From positions 1 through 64,000 of IMG/VR virus record IMGVR_UViG_3300050343_000117: a stretch of DNA of 64,000 nucleotides. One strand, written 5' to 3'. Positions within the stretch are counted from its first letter, which is position 1. Each line of letters starts with the position of its first letter. Under the pieces are notes generated by a model, which ran no database searches, had not been told where the DNA came from, and saw nothing but the letters and a program-made list of their open reading frames with translations. This document shows, piece by piece, positions 50,537-60,095 of the stretch. The translations under genes and the position numbers were made by a program. This DNA is from a virus.

Positions 50537-52041
50537 TTAAAAGTCCTCTTCTGTATCATCACTATTGGCATTTTCGGATTCGACCTGTTTTGCCATATCT
50601 TCGATGTCCTCATCATTGAACATCATTACATTTTTCATTACCCACTCACGTGAGAAGTATTCACCGACATAACTAGAGATTTGATCCATAGTCTGTAGAC
50701 GTTCACGCAGTAGTTCCGCGTCTTTCATCTCAGTGAAATGGTTGTCCCTAGAGAAGTCAACCTGAATTTGGTTCTTCCAAGCTTCCCAGTCCTGTTCAGT
50801 GCATATTCCTTTTAACAACAAGTTGCTTCTTTAGAATACCGATGAATAAACTGGGCAAACTTTTTACGCAGACGGTCAATGAACTTTTGGAACTTGACTT
50901 CGTCACGGTTGATCTCTGTTGTACGACCCAAAGAGAACTGAGACTCTTGCTCTAAACGCGATAGAGGTACGTTCAATGAACGATACAACTTCTTTTGAAA
51001 ATAAATGATATCGTCAATCTGACCTAGGTTTTCTCCGCCTGGTAATGTGCTTATCTCTGTGCCACGACCACCTTCTCGACGTGGTAACCAGAAGTCTTCG
51101 AGCATTGACATGTGCTTACGGTCATCTTTGATTTCACCATTGTTCGCATCATAAACAATCTTGTTACGATATCGAGACATGATGTCTTTAATATGTTGTT
51201 CCGCCTTACCCTTTGGTAAGTTACCCACGTCAATATAGAATATACGACGTTCGGGTGCACGTGCGAGACGATAGATGACCAATGAGTCTTCCATCATACG
51301 CAACTGGTTTACGGGTTTCATTGCCTTCTGTAGATACGACAGTACACGTTTCTTACTGGTGTCTAGAAGACCTGAAGTGACATACGAAACAGAATCCGAA
51401 GTTAACTTGATGCCGTTATTCGCACCGGCACGTTCCTGATAGATGTAGAAATCGTTAGTTTTGTCTACGACCTTTGCACCTGTCTTCGCATCCTTTTTAT
51501 ATTGCACCTCTTTTACTTTACGAATCTTAGTTGCATCAACAGGGCGTACCTCTTGAATACCTGCTTTTAGATTCGTGTCATTCACTACTAGGTGATGATA
51601 GATTCGTCCGTCGACATACCATGAACGGAACATATCGTGACCATACTCTTCGAAGTTCAACATGGAGACAACTCCATCGAACTCTTCTGTGATAGTCTTT
51701 TTGATTTTGTCTGAGTAGTATCAACCTTGTCTAGATTGATAGTGACGGAGCTTTCTAGTTCGGACGAAACGATTGCTTCGTTGATGATATCTTCGATTGC
51801 AGCATCACACTCTGGGTGTTCTGCCATACTGACGATATTTCTTGATTAATTCTTGGTTGTCCTTCGCAGCAGTGCCTTCCATGTCGACATACTGACCGAA
51901 GTACGAACCTGAGGCAGTGACGTATCCAGCGCCGTCCTCATCCACCTTCGGGACGATGGAAGGAGCTTTCTCGTTTTCTTGATTTAGTTTCTGAACCTTT
52001 TTTAGCTCAAACCCAAATGCTTGGAATACATTGTCTGCCAT
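50537..52041 (-). CDS. 20: Portal protein (T4 gp20), several frameshifts
   Basis: Fragments: 51805-52041 (MADNVFQAFGFELKKVQKLN), about 51664-51800 (HPECDAAIEDIINEAIVSSE), 50812-51663 (GRIYHHLVVNDTNLKAGIQE, RRIFYIDVGNLPKGKAEQHI, MSRYRNKIVYDANNGEIKDD) and 50537-50821 (CTEQDWEAWKNQIQVDFSRD). Three or more single-base indels are needed, near 51805, 51720 and 50820. The corrected length is about 501 residues versus 524 in T4. It forms the dodecameric DNA entry vertex. Confidence 0.93.
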
Positions 52042-52062
52042 ATTAACCTCTTATAATAAATT

Positions 52063-52082
52063 GGGGGTGGAGAACCACCCCC
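52063..52082 (-). terminator. Strong intercistronic hairpin between genes 19 and 20
   Basis: On the minus strand GGGGGTGG, loop TTCT, CCACCCCC gives eight G/C-rich pairs, followed by AATTTATT rather than a true U-tract. It may reduce readthrough from tail to portal genes or protect mRNA ends. Confidence 0.5.
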
Positions 52083-52103
52083 GTCATATTACTTATAATA
52101 CCT

Positions 52104-52636
52104 TTAACTAGTGGTATTTGACTCCCAGTACTGAATTTGAGAATGCTACTTCGAACTCTTCGACAGCATCGTTAGTCTCGTATGACTTAGCTCAATCGAT
52201 GACCAACACTGTTAGGAAAACAACCACGGAACTTGTATGTCTTTAGTACACTGAACCATCCTTATCTAGTTGTTCTACAACTAGGTCCGCTTGATATCCG
52301 ACTGGATTAGTAATCCCCGAATTCGCACTATGACCGTTGATTCCGTTCATCCATCGTTCCATTGCGTCACGTACTTCAAAATCGGTATCGTTCAATATGT
52401 TACTGTCCATCGGTTCGAAAGTACGATCACCTGCGATCTTTAGAACTGACGACCACGGAAAGGTACATCAATTACCGCCATGTTGATGCTGGTAATTGTG
52501 CAGCTTTACACATGAAAGATGTTAGTTCAACATCACCACCGGCGTACGCTGGGAAGTTTACGGTTGCGCGGAATAAGTTAGCACGCGCACCACCACCTTT
52601 TAGTTTTGCTTTGAAATCATCTACTCTTAATGACAT
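52104..52636 (-). CDS. 19: Tail tube protein (T4 gp19), several frameshifts
   Basis: ATG 52634-52636 starts MSLRVDDFKAKLKGGGARAN, then LFRATVNFPAYAGGDVELTS and CKAAQLPAS. After an indel near 52480 come VIDVPFRGRQF and IAGDRTFEP, then NDTDFEVRDAMERWMNGING and VGYQADLVVEQLDKDGSV; after more indels KTYKFRGCFPNSVG and QYWESNTTS with TAA at 52104-52106. These are all diagnostic of gp19. The span fits about 177 residues. It builds the inner tail tube. Confidence 0.85.
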
Positions 52637-52648
52637 GATTATTTCCCC

Positions 52649-54211
52649 TTATACTGTGCCAACGACTTCTTCAAACTCAACACCAGTTCGAACAGCTACG
52701 AAGTTTAGAGTTACGTAGTTGATTGAACGTGCTGGTTTGATGAAGCAAGATGCAATAAATTCGTTGCGGTCAACAACTTCTGGAGTATTGTTTGTATCAT
52801 CACAAACAACACGGAAGTCAGTGATACCACGACGACCCTGAATTTCACGTAGGAATGGTTCTACGATGTTGACGAACTCTGCACGAGTAAACTCATCGTT
52901 GAATTCAAACATTACGTTTCTCCAGCGCGACTAATCGCTCGTTCGATGACTAGGAATAGTCGACGAACGTTGATTCGATCGAATGCAGATGGACGTGAAT
53001 AGGTGAGTCTTGTCACCATACAGCATAATGCCCTGGCCAGGCATGCTGACGATTGGGTTGATACGCCCGACTTGTACATAACATCACGTTCTGTTTTGCT
53101 TGGGTTAACTAGTACCTCTGTGACACCTACGTATTGACCGCGGCGTGAACCTGCTGGTGAGAACCAAGGAGCAGAGACTGCATCTGTTGCAGCCATAACA
53201 CCCGCTGTTGAAGATGCTGCTGGAATCCATTCATACTTATCTTCGTATTTGTTGTAAACTTTGATGTGGTTACCATCAACAATTAGATAAGAAGAATTTT
53301 CTGACAAAGCAGAAACATAACTTCCAATACCGGCCGAAATACTGTCATTTAAAAGATCTTGATATTTCACGGATGCTACCGCAACACAATCTTTTCGTTG
53401 CACTGCAATCGAGTTTAAGTATTTGTGGATACTTGGAGCATTGAACTGTGCACCAGCTGGAGCAATTAGGAAATCGATTTGAATGTTTTCTTTGTTTGCG
53501 AATGCGTCATATCCCGTAGTGTACTCACCTTGTGAGAGTTGTCCGTTGCTATCACCACCTGCCAATTGGTATTCACCTAAAATAGGTGCTGAGTCTATAT
53601 TACCCGCTCCGTCGTCGAAGTCTACTGTTGCAACAGTAACCCAAGATGATTGTGAATTGATAACGTCAAGTACAAAGTTGTTAGAACCGTTTTCTAGTCT
53701 AGCACCCTGTTCAACAGATAAAAATTCAAACTGTTCTAGAACCGTGTGTGGAGTAGTTGAACTGTCAACAACAATGACGTGAATCTCGTTTTTAGAATCG
53801 TCTGGAGCTGATGAGAATTGCGATTCGTAATCCCATCCTGAAAATTCCGCTCCACCAGCAACAGAGACAAGAATGTTATCTCCAAGTTTGCCTGGATTTC
53901 TTTGCGGTAAATAGACCGAACGAAGCATATGCTTGATCATCACTTCCGGCACGAACAACGTACAGAGAAGAAGAATATTTTAGGAAATACGAAGCGGAGA
54001 GAAAATCTCCGGAGTACGCATCACCCATGTCTGGAGTGCCAAAGACAGCAGCCAGTTCAGATTCGTTACCGACTAGAACAGGTGTGTTTACTGGTCCCCA
54101 ATTAAAGTCACCTACAATAGCGCCAGTTGTAGAAGTGACCGAAGGTACTGTGCCTGTTAGGTCAATTTCTTTTATCTGAACTGCTGGTGACTCGGAGAAT
54201 TTAAGAGTCAT
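52649..54211 (-). CDS. 18: Tail sheath protein (T4 gp18), several frameshifts
   Basis: Fragments 53876-54211 (LKFSESPAVQIKEIDLTGTV, GAIVGDFNWGPVNTPVLVGN), 52912-53958 (KLGDNILVSVAGGAEFSGWD, LVNPSKTERDVMYKSGV, then out-of-frame and back to RINVRRLFLVIERAISRAGE) and 52649-52912 (MFEFNDEFTRAEFVNIVEPF, RPARSIN-like PARSINYVTLNFVAVRTGVE). One extra A in a run near 53890 and a lost base near 52915 explain two breaks. The corrected length is about 520 residues. It forms the contractile sheath. A late box lies upstream at 54276. Confidence 0.93.
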
Positions 54212-54275
54212 AATAGTGTCCTTTTAGTTAAGGTATAATAAGTTAAACATAATACGGAAAATAAATCAATGTATC

Positions 54276-54283
54276 TATTTATA
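54276..54283 (-). promoter_or_regulatory. T4-type late promoter box of gene 18
   Basis: TATAAATA on the minus strand, 65 bases upstream of the gene 18 ATG, in the gap between genes 17 and 18. Confidence 0.72.
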
Positions 54284-54295
54284 CTTTCCGGAAGT

Positions 54296-55903
54296 TTACC
54301 ATTCATTAGGGTTATAGTCAGTCCAATCCATGCTATATGGGTCGGACAAGTCTGAAAGAGGAACATAATCACTACCATCATCGATTATTCCGAACGGTGG
54401 TATATCATCCTCAATTTCTTTCATACGTTGATCAAATAACATCTGTTTGATATCCACGTCAGCAACATTACCAAATGATTGCGTCCCAACAAAGTATCCA
54501 AACATTACTAGATTCATCATTAAGTCATCATGATTACCATCACTGGCCTCAAATGATGTTCCTCTGGATACAAACGTAGATATCTCCATGATAGTATTCT
54601 CATCAACAATATCTAGTTTGTGGCCTTCGATAATATCCTTAATTGAAGAGCATCCTATTCTCTTTACCTTCCTGTCCATACGGATACCGATAGCATCTGC
54701 TTTGACCGCAGACTCTAGGTGAATATTCTCATATTCTAGATCCTGATAAAGACCTACGCACACTACCATACCTTGGTCATTATTCTCTACGACGACATAC
54801 GCCTCATTGTATATTGTTGCATACTTGTATATAATGTTAGGATATAGTATAGGTGATATTCTATTGTTACGATATACACAAACCTGTCTGAAAGGTTGTA
54901 CCGATACATCAATTATATTAAATGTAGAATAATCCTGACCCCGCCCTTGACAAACATCGACAGTCATGATATACTGGTGTTCTTCAATAGGTTCTTGATA
55001 CACTAAAAGATCTCCACCTTCATATCGATGGATAGGTTCTCTGGCACGTAAGTCAAGCAACACTTGACCCTCAATAAGAGTATTACCAGTACCAAAGAAA
55101 GTATTACCAAACTCTTGGTCAAACTGCAACTGGGAAGTGTTAGCAATAGTCTGTGCTTTCCACTTATCATCTCGGCCAGGAACATCCCACCAGTCAACAC
55201 GGAATGGTTTGTATTCATTGACCTTCTGTACCGCACCTTCCCATAGTTTCTGATACGTGTTACCTATACCGTTCGCAGTACTTGTTATGATAACTTTTGT
55301 ATCTTTACCAGATGAGATTACTGGATACGTAGATGTGTAGAACTCTGCGGCATTCTCTACAAACGCAAACTCATCTAGGAATAGAAGGTTGACCGACATA
55401 CCACGAATGGATGACCCAGAAGTTGCCGCAGCAATGATGCGAGAGTTGTTAGAGAACTCGATAGAACCTTTGTTCAGTGCTTTACACCCAGGCTGCAAGA
55501 AGAACGGAAGATTCTCTAACATGAGTGTTACACGAGATAACATCTCACGTGCGGTGGCACCTTTGTTTGCAAGGATTGCGATGGTCTTTTCAGGATGGAA
55601 TAGTGTATACCATAGAAGGTATCCTACAGAGGAAATTGATTTGCCTGACTGTCGACATGCTAGAACAATAGAGAATCGATTATCATTGAAGTGGTCAAAC
55701 ATCTTCTCCTGATAATCGTACAGTTTGAATGGCACTAGACCTTTATCTAGGTGCACGACCTTAACGTACTTCTTACAGAAATACGAAGGGTTCTCCATAC
55801 ATTTTTTATATTCGCGGAGTTTCTTTTTGTCCCACTCCTCTGCAACACCATCTCGTTTGACTTGTGGGTTACCTAGATAGGAATTCTTAGTATAGGATGT
55901 CAT
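54296..55903 (-). CDS. 17: Terminase large subunit (T4 gp17)
   Basis: A 535-residue protein. FCKKYVKVVHLDKGLVPFKL, the Walker A FSIVLACRQSGKSISSVGYL, the Walker B SVNLLFLDEFAFVENAAEFY, the coupling motif VIITSTANGIGNTYQKLWEG and the nuclease YIMTVDVCQGRGQDYSTFNI are present. ESAVKADAIGIRMDRKVKRI follows. The frame is intact. It packages DNA through the portal and makes headful cuts. Confidence 0.95.
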   Translation of the reverse strand: MTSYTKNSYLGNPQVKRDGVAEEWDKKKLREYKKCMENPSYFCKKYVKVVHLDKGLVPFKLYDYQEKMFDHFNDNRFSIVLACRQSGKSISSVGYLLWYTLFHPEKTIAILANKGATAREMLSRVTLMLENLPFFLQPGCKALNKGSIEFSNNSRIIAAATSGSSIRGMSVNLLFLDEFAFVENAAEFYTSTYPVISSGKDTKVIITSTANGIGNTYQKLWEGAVQKVNEYKPFRVDWWDVPGRDDKWKAQTIANTSQLQFDQEFGNTFFGTGNTLIEGQVLLDLRAREPIHRYEGGDLLVYQEPIEEHQYIMTVDVCQGRGQDYSTFNIIDVSVQPFRQVCVYRNNRISPILYPNIIYKYATIYNEAYVVVENNDQGMVVCVGLYQDLEYENIHLESAVKADAIGIRMDRKVKRIGCSSIKDIIEGHKLDIVDENTIMEISTFVSRGTSFEASDGNHDDLMMNLVMFGYFVGTQSFGNVADVDIKQMLFDQRMKEIEDDIPPFGIIDDGSDYVPLSDLSDPYSMDWTDYNPNEW

Positions 55904-56283
55904 TCATCTGAGTCTTGATCAATTACTTTCTCATCTCCCAACAGCATACGCTGAAGGTCTGTAGTGGAACCGACGAATAGATTATTATTAGTAGTAGTAG
56001 AATCGGCAGGTTTGTCTTCTTTGGTGAGTTCTTTCTGCTTTTTGTTGAGGTCCATCAACTTGTCATTGACATCTGCGATGCCTTTGATCATACCAGATAG
56101 AACCTCAAACGCACGAGGATGTTCACTCTCACGTGCGACTTCTATCATGAGTTCTAGAGACTCACGACCTTTTTCAATTAGGTCATAATAAGTATCACGA
56201 GAGTACTCATAGTCTTGTTCGTGGACGAAGTTCTTTTTCTGTTCTTCGTCAAATACAGCTGGCGGTTTACTGTTGTCTCTCAT
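55900..56283 (-). CDS. 16: Terminase small subunit (T4 gp16)
   Basis: A 127-residue protein: YYDLIEKGRESLELMIEVAR, SEHPRAFEVLSGMIKGIADV, then NDKLMDLNKKQKELTKED and LFVGSTTDLQRMLLGD. The EHPRAYEVxxxMIKxxxDVNxxLMDL pattern is diagnostic. It recognises DNA and regulates gp17. It overlaps gene 17 by four bases. Confidence 0.9.
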   Translation of the reverse strand: MRDNSKPPAVFDEEQKKNFVHEQDYEYSRDTYYDLIEKGRESLELMIEVARESEHPRAFEVLSGMIKGIADVNDKLMDLNKKQKELTKEDKPADSTTTNNNLFVGSTTDLQRMLLGDEKVIDQDSDE

Positions 56284-56299
56284 AATATATATCTATGTC

Positions 56300-58336
56300 T
56301 TATATAAAGTTAGGCTTCGGTAACGTCCAACTCGACGCACCGTTATCAAACTGATCATATGAAGTCACACTAGACACGTCCCATCCACTCAAATCTTGGT
56401 TGAATGATGTTGCGTTCTCGAACATCTCACCCATATCTGTTACACTAGATGTGTCCCAGTTGGCGATGTCTGCGCTTCCGTTATTGCTGAACGAAGGACA
56501 GTCTTGGAACATTTCGTTCATAGTGTCCACGTTAGATACGTTCCAAGCACCGATGTTGATGTCAAAGTCTTCGTTCTCTTCAAACATCTCTGACATATCT
56601 TTGACATTAGAAACATCCCATCCACCGATATCTGCACCGAAAGGAGCTGGAACACCAGTCCACACAGAACCAGCAACGGCAAACATTCCTGACATATTGA
56701 CAGCACTTCCTGTGTTCCAACTAGAAATATCTGAGTTTGTTACTGTGGCATTGAAATAAGTATTTTTGAACGTGTCGTAGAAACTAATCACATTAGACAC
56801 ATCCCAACTACCGACACCTTGACCCGTAAATTCAGATGCATCAAACATATCTGCCATTGTTCTTGCGTTAGAAGTGTCCCATCCGCTTAGGTCTTGATCG
56901 AATGAAGATTCGGTGAAGGTTTGATCAAATCTGAATACAGCTGAGGTGTCCCAACTACCAATAGGTTGGTTGAAGACGTCATTGGCATAAAACATTGACT
57001 GTAAAATTACACCGTGGACACCAGCGCTGCTCAGTGGGTAACCACCTGTCGGAGCGTAATCGTCCCAATCATGCATGTAATCAAAGTCTGAGTAAGTGTT
57101 TTGATTGATTGTGACACCAGAGTCCGTCCAGTAAGACGCAACTACGTCAGTGATAGGTGTGGTTTTATCTGCACAAATAGTCCATCCACTAATGTCCTGA
57201 TTGAATACTGCTTCACGGAACATAGATGTGAAGTCTCTATTTTTAGAAACTTCCCACCCAGTAATATCACTCGTGTTAGATGCAAAGTTTGACTCTCTAA
57301 GCATCTCTCTTGCGGTTACGACTTCGGACATATCTAAATTGGTGATATTCGCACTACCCAAAGTAGATGACTGCGAAGACTCATCGAAGAACATCCAGTC
57401 GGTATGCATCAATGGCTCATCTGAAGTGAAACCTACGTTTGGAGTCCAAGTGTATCCCGGCGGAGCGTAATGAGTCCTCCAATCGATGGATGTCGGGTCG
57501 TTTGTTACACCTTCGATACTATATGAGTATACTGTTGGTGGTTCTGGTATATACCTAGGACCATCCGGTGAAAAACTTGTTACTTGTGTATTAAACCCAT
57601 AGTCTCCGTCTGGACTAACATCTATAGGATCTGGGGTTGTATTTACAATAGATCCCGCAGTATCTTCTGGATCATCTATAAGATTCAGGTTCGTGTTCAC
57701 CTCACGGATAATAGGTCCTGTGTTCTCTGGCCCATAGAAGTTGACTTTCATTTCAAACGTCAATGTGTATACGATCGTCCGTCTTTGCTCAATCGCACCT
57801 TCATAATCATCAGCAAAGTCTAGTCCTGATAATATGACAGGGACATCTTCCTTTATGTCTGGTTCATCAGCAAAAGGTTTTACGGTCAACGTGTATTGTG
57901 GTGCGAAGTATGGTATAATTTGCTCTACGACTTGTAGTGCATCATCCTGAGATTTGGCATATACTGATAGAGAGAATCCTACGGTGTAAGGAACTCCGAC
58001 ATAGATCTTTCTCTTAGATCCGGTCTCAGTAGATATAACAGATCCAAATCCATTAACTTTAGGCAACTGTCGTGTTGCATCATATGCGATAGAAGAAATT
58101 TCGAAAGACATACGAGGAAGCTTTACAGCAACTCTTCTTTCTGCACTTTCTCCGTTCTCCATTTCAGATAGACGTTCTAAGAATGACCTTTTAGGAGCAT
58201 AGGATAATGGTACTTTAACCTGTGACAATACTTTACCGTTCGAGTCTGTTCTCAAAACATGTATGTCATCGAACATTGAACCGAATACGGCAACGCATGT
58301 ACGAACGCGTTTGTGGTAGAAGTGTCCTCCCATCAT
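56300..58336 (-). CDS. 15: Tail terminator gp15 fused to BspA/DUF285-type repeat domain
   Basis: A continuous 678-residue frame. Residues 1-225 are a normal gp15: GGHFYHKRVRTCVAVFGSMF, KVPLSYAPKRSFLERLSEME, LPRMSFEISSIAYDATRQLP, VEQIIPYFAPQYTLTVKPF and DYEGAIEQRRTIVYTLTFEM. T4 gp15 ends near here (272 residues). After a Pro/Asp-rich linker (225-300), about eight repeats follow with the signature WDVSNVxxMxxMFxxxxxFNQDLSGWD (for example FNQDISGWTICAD, FDQDLSGWDTSNARTMADMF, IGAWNVSNVDTMNEMFQDCP), the DUF285/BspA-like leucine-rich repeat. Gp15 caps the tail at the neck, so the repeats would project there and may bind host surface molecules or neighbours. A sequencing artefact is unlikely, as the frame is unbroken. 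Confidence 0.85.
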   Translation of the reverse strand: MMGGHFYHKRVRTCVAVFGSMFDDIHVLRTDSNGKVLSQVKVPLSYAPKRSFLERLSEMENGESAERRVAVKLPRMSFEISSIAYDATRQLPKVNGFGSVISTETGSKRKIYVGVPYTVGFSLSVYAKSQDDALQVVEQIIPYFAPQYTLTVKPFADEPDIKEDVPVILSGLDFADDYEGAIEQRRTIVYTLTFEMKVNFYGPENTGPIIREVNTNLNLIDDPEDTAGSIVNTTPDPIDVSPDGDYGFNTQVTSFSPDGPRYIPEPPTVYSYSIEGVTNDPTSIDWRTHYAPPGYTWTPNVGFTSDEPLMHTDWMFFDESSQSSTLGSANITNLDMSEVVTAREMLRESNFASNTSDITGWEVSKNRDFTSMFREAVFNQDISGWTICADKTTPITDVVASYWTDSGVTINQNTYSDFDYMHDWDDYAPTGGYPLSSAGVHGVILQSMFYANDVFNQPIGSWDTSAVFRFDQTFTESSFDQDLSGWDTSNARTMADMFDASEFTGQGVGSWDVSNVISFYDTFKNTYFNATVTNSDISSWNTGSAVNMSGMFAVAGSVWTGVPAPFGADIGGWDVSNVKDMSEMFEENEDFDINIGAWNVSNVDTMNEMFQDCPSFSNNGSADIANWDTSSVTDMGEMFENATSFNQDLSGWDVSSVTSYDQFDNGASSWTLPKPNFI

Positions 58337-59211
58337 TACGATATATCTCCAAATGGGTTGGTCTCAGTGAAATCGACAAAGTCATTTGCGAAGTCGTCAA
58401 ACACTTCATTCTGTGACAGTGGTTGAATTTCGTTTATACCTTCGTTTATGGTGACTAAATTAAATGAAGCATACATTCCGATAACTGGCATATCAGTTGT
58501 CCATAGATGGAATTTACCATCTGTAGCGCCAGTATGTGCTATAGTCAACAATCGAGTTTGACTGTTGAATGATGTGACCTCTCCTTCTATTCGATAATCA
58601 CCAAAGTCTTGATAAACCTTTTCGCCCGGATAGTAGTAGTTATCTTCACCTGTATTTTCCATAACCAATTCGTATTGGAATGCGTGTTCACGTTCAACAC
58701 GATCAATAGCATCGATACCAGTGTCAAAATCTTCATCCGAAAACTCGAACAACTCGCAAGTCATACGGAATTGTGGTAACTGGGATAATTGATAGAACGG
58801 TGATTCAGTCTCGACCTTCTTGACCTCAAATAGAGATTCAGACAATGGGAGATATATCACATCACCCTCTCTAGGGCGGAATTGCGCTTCTGATAGACGA
58901 TCACCAATGAGCTGTCTCCATCGACGACGTGCAATAACAAAGGTTGCTTGGTCTCTTAGTTCAATACCAAACTTGGTGAATAGGTCTCCGTCACCTTCAA
59001 ACGATTCACCGTTTTCGATGTAGACTTCGACTTTATATGCGTCAGAGAATTGAGACTCAATAGAATCTAGGAAGATCTCTTCTCTCTCAACAACTTCTCT
59101 CGGCAAGTAATATACGTCTTGACCATAGAATTGGATTGCTTCTATTAAAAGATCTTCGTAGAGGTTTTGTTCTTCTCTATGCTTTAAACTGATATATGGA
59201 TTAGTTGCCAT
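58336..59211 (-). CDS. 14: Neck protein (T4 gp14)
   Basis: A 291-residue protein, close to T4 gp14 (256). NLYEDLLIEAIQFYGQDVYY, LPREVVEREEIFLDSIESQF, KFGIELRDQATFVIARRRWR and GDVIYLPLSESLFEVKKVET are typical. ETNPFGD ends the protein. It completes the head-tail connector with gp13. It shares its boundary bases with the gp15 fusion gene and follows gene 13 by four bases. Confidence 0.92.
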   Translation of the reverse strand: MATNPYISLKHREEQNLYEDLLIEAIQFYGQDVYYLPREVVEREEIFLDSIESQFSDAYKVEVYIENGESFEGDGDLFTKFGIELRDQATFVIARRRWRQLIGDRLSEAQFRPREGDVIYLPLSESLFEVKKVETESPFYQLSQLPQFRMTCELFEFSDEDFDTGIDAIDRVEREHAFQYELVMENTGEDNYYYPGEKVYQDFGDYRIEGEVTSFNSQTRLLTIAHTGATDGKFHLWTTDMPVIGMYASFNLVTINEGINEIQPLSQNEVFDDFANDFVDFTETNPFGDIS

Positions 59212-59214
59212 GTC

Positions 59215-59985
59215 TTACCCCATGAAGAACATCGGACCTTCGTCTTCTTCGTTACGGAATTTTTCCATCATTCGTTCGATGTCTGCTAGCGCATCTTCAT
59301 ATATTAGACGAGCATTAACGGTCACCCCGCCAGGCAATGCCATACCATCAAATTTAATTAGGTTGGTGCCCCATTGACGCTTGATCAATGCGGTTGCATA
59401 TTCTTTTAGGAATCGGTGATTCCATAGCGAGTTATATTCGTTTACTGTTTCGTCTGGATTACGAATACCATAAACCTCAAAGATAACATAGTCATCTACT
59501 TTAAGGTTCGTTTTGGAAACATGTAAATTAACACGATTATATTGTCTGTCAAATGTAATCTGAGGTGTACCACCTAGTTTCATATCTAATAGTGCTAGAT
59601 TTTGTTGCATCTGTTCATAGTGCGCAAGGTCACCTAGCATACCCCCTTGACGGGTAAAGTCAGAAATGGTATATGCCATCAACTGCCATGCATCACTGAA
59701 CCATCCGGTATGAGCATTTCCAAATGTCATAGGGATCATACGAACGATGGCGGAAAGATCTAGATCGTCACTAAAATCCACATACTGATTATCGACATCG
59801 GTCTGAGTCAATTGGTGCTTTAGATAGTATCGTTTAGATCCATCTGGATGATGTTCACGGAACCACTGCAACGCCTCATCAATTCGGTCGTCGAGTTGTT
59901 CTTCGTCAATGTTGACTTCAACTACCGGATGCCCTAAGGCACGCAGGCAGTAATCAATCAATTCTTCTCTACTTGTTGAATACAT
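59215..59985 (-). CDS. 13: Neck protein (T4 gp13)
   Basis: A 256-residue protein. MYSTSREELIDYCLRALGHP, VVEVNIDEEQLDDRIDEALQ, WFREHHPDGSKRYYLKHQ, IFEVYGIRNPDETVNEYNSL and RQWGTNLIKFDGMALPGGVT are diagnostic. It is the head-completion protein at the portal-neck junction. Tandem late promoters lie just upstream. Confidence 0.93.
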   Translation of the reverse strand: MYSTSREELIDYCLRALGHPVVEVNIDEEQLDDRIDEALQWFREHHPDGSKRYYLKHQLTQTDVDNQYVDFSDDLDLSAIVRMIPMTFGNAHTGWFSDAWQLMAYTISDFTRQGGMLGDLAHYEQMQQNLALLDMKLGGTPQITFDRQYNRVNLHVSKTNLKVDDYVIFEVYGIRNPDETVNEYNSLWNHRFLKEYATALIKRQWGTNLIKFDGMALPGGVTVNARLIYEDALADIERMMEKFRNEEDEGPMFFMG

Positions 59986-60013
59986 TACTATAGTCCAGTA
60001 TTAGTTACCCTTC

Positions 60014-60033
60014 TATTTATACGTTTATTTATA
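60014..60033 (-). promoter_or_regulatory. Two tandem T4-type late promoter boxes of the neck operon
   Basis: TATAAATA on the minus strand at 60014-60021 and 60026-60033, 29 and 41 bases upstream of the gene 13 ATG. Confidence 0.75.
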
Positions 60034-60047
60034 CGTAAAATAAACAT

Positions 60048-60073
60048 AAAAAAAGGGGACCGAAGTCCCCTTT
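60048..60073 (-). terminator. Rho-independent terminator after the tail fibre gene
   Basis: On the minus strand GGGGAC, tetraloop TTCG, GTCCCC is followed by seven Ts. It separates the fibre transcript from the neck operon. Confidence 0.9.
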
Positions 60074-60095
60074 CATATCTTGGTCGAAACCTAGA

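Noticed and set aside
29499-54211. Introns or inteins in split genes 43, 46, 47, 18, 20 and uvsW
   Set aside because: The fragments abut or overlap with no extra sequence between them, and one-base changes restore each protein.
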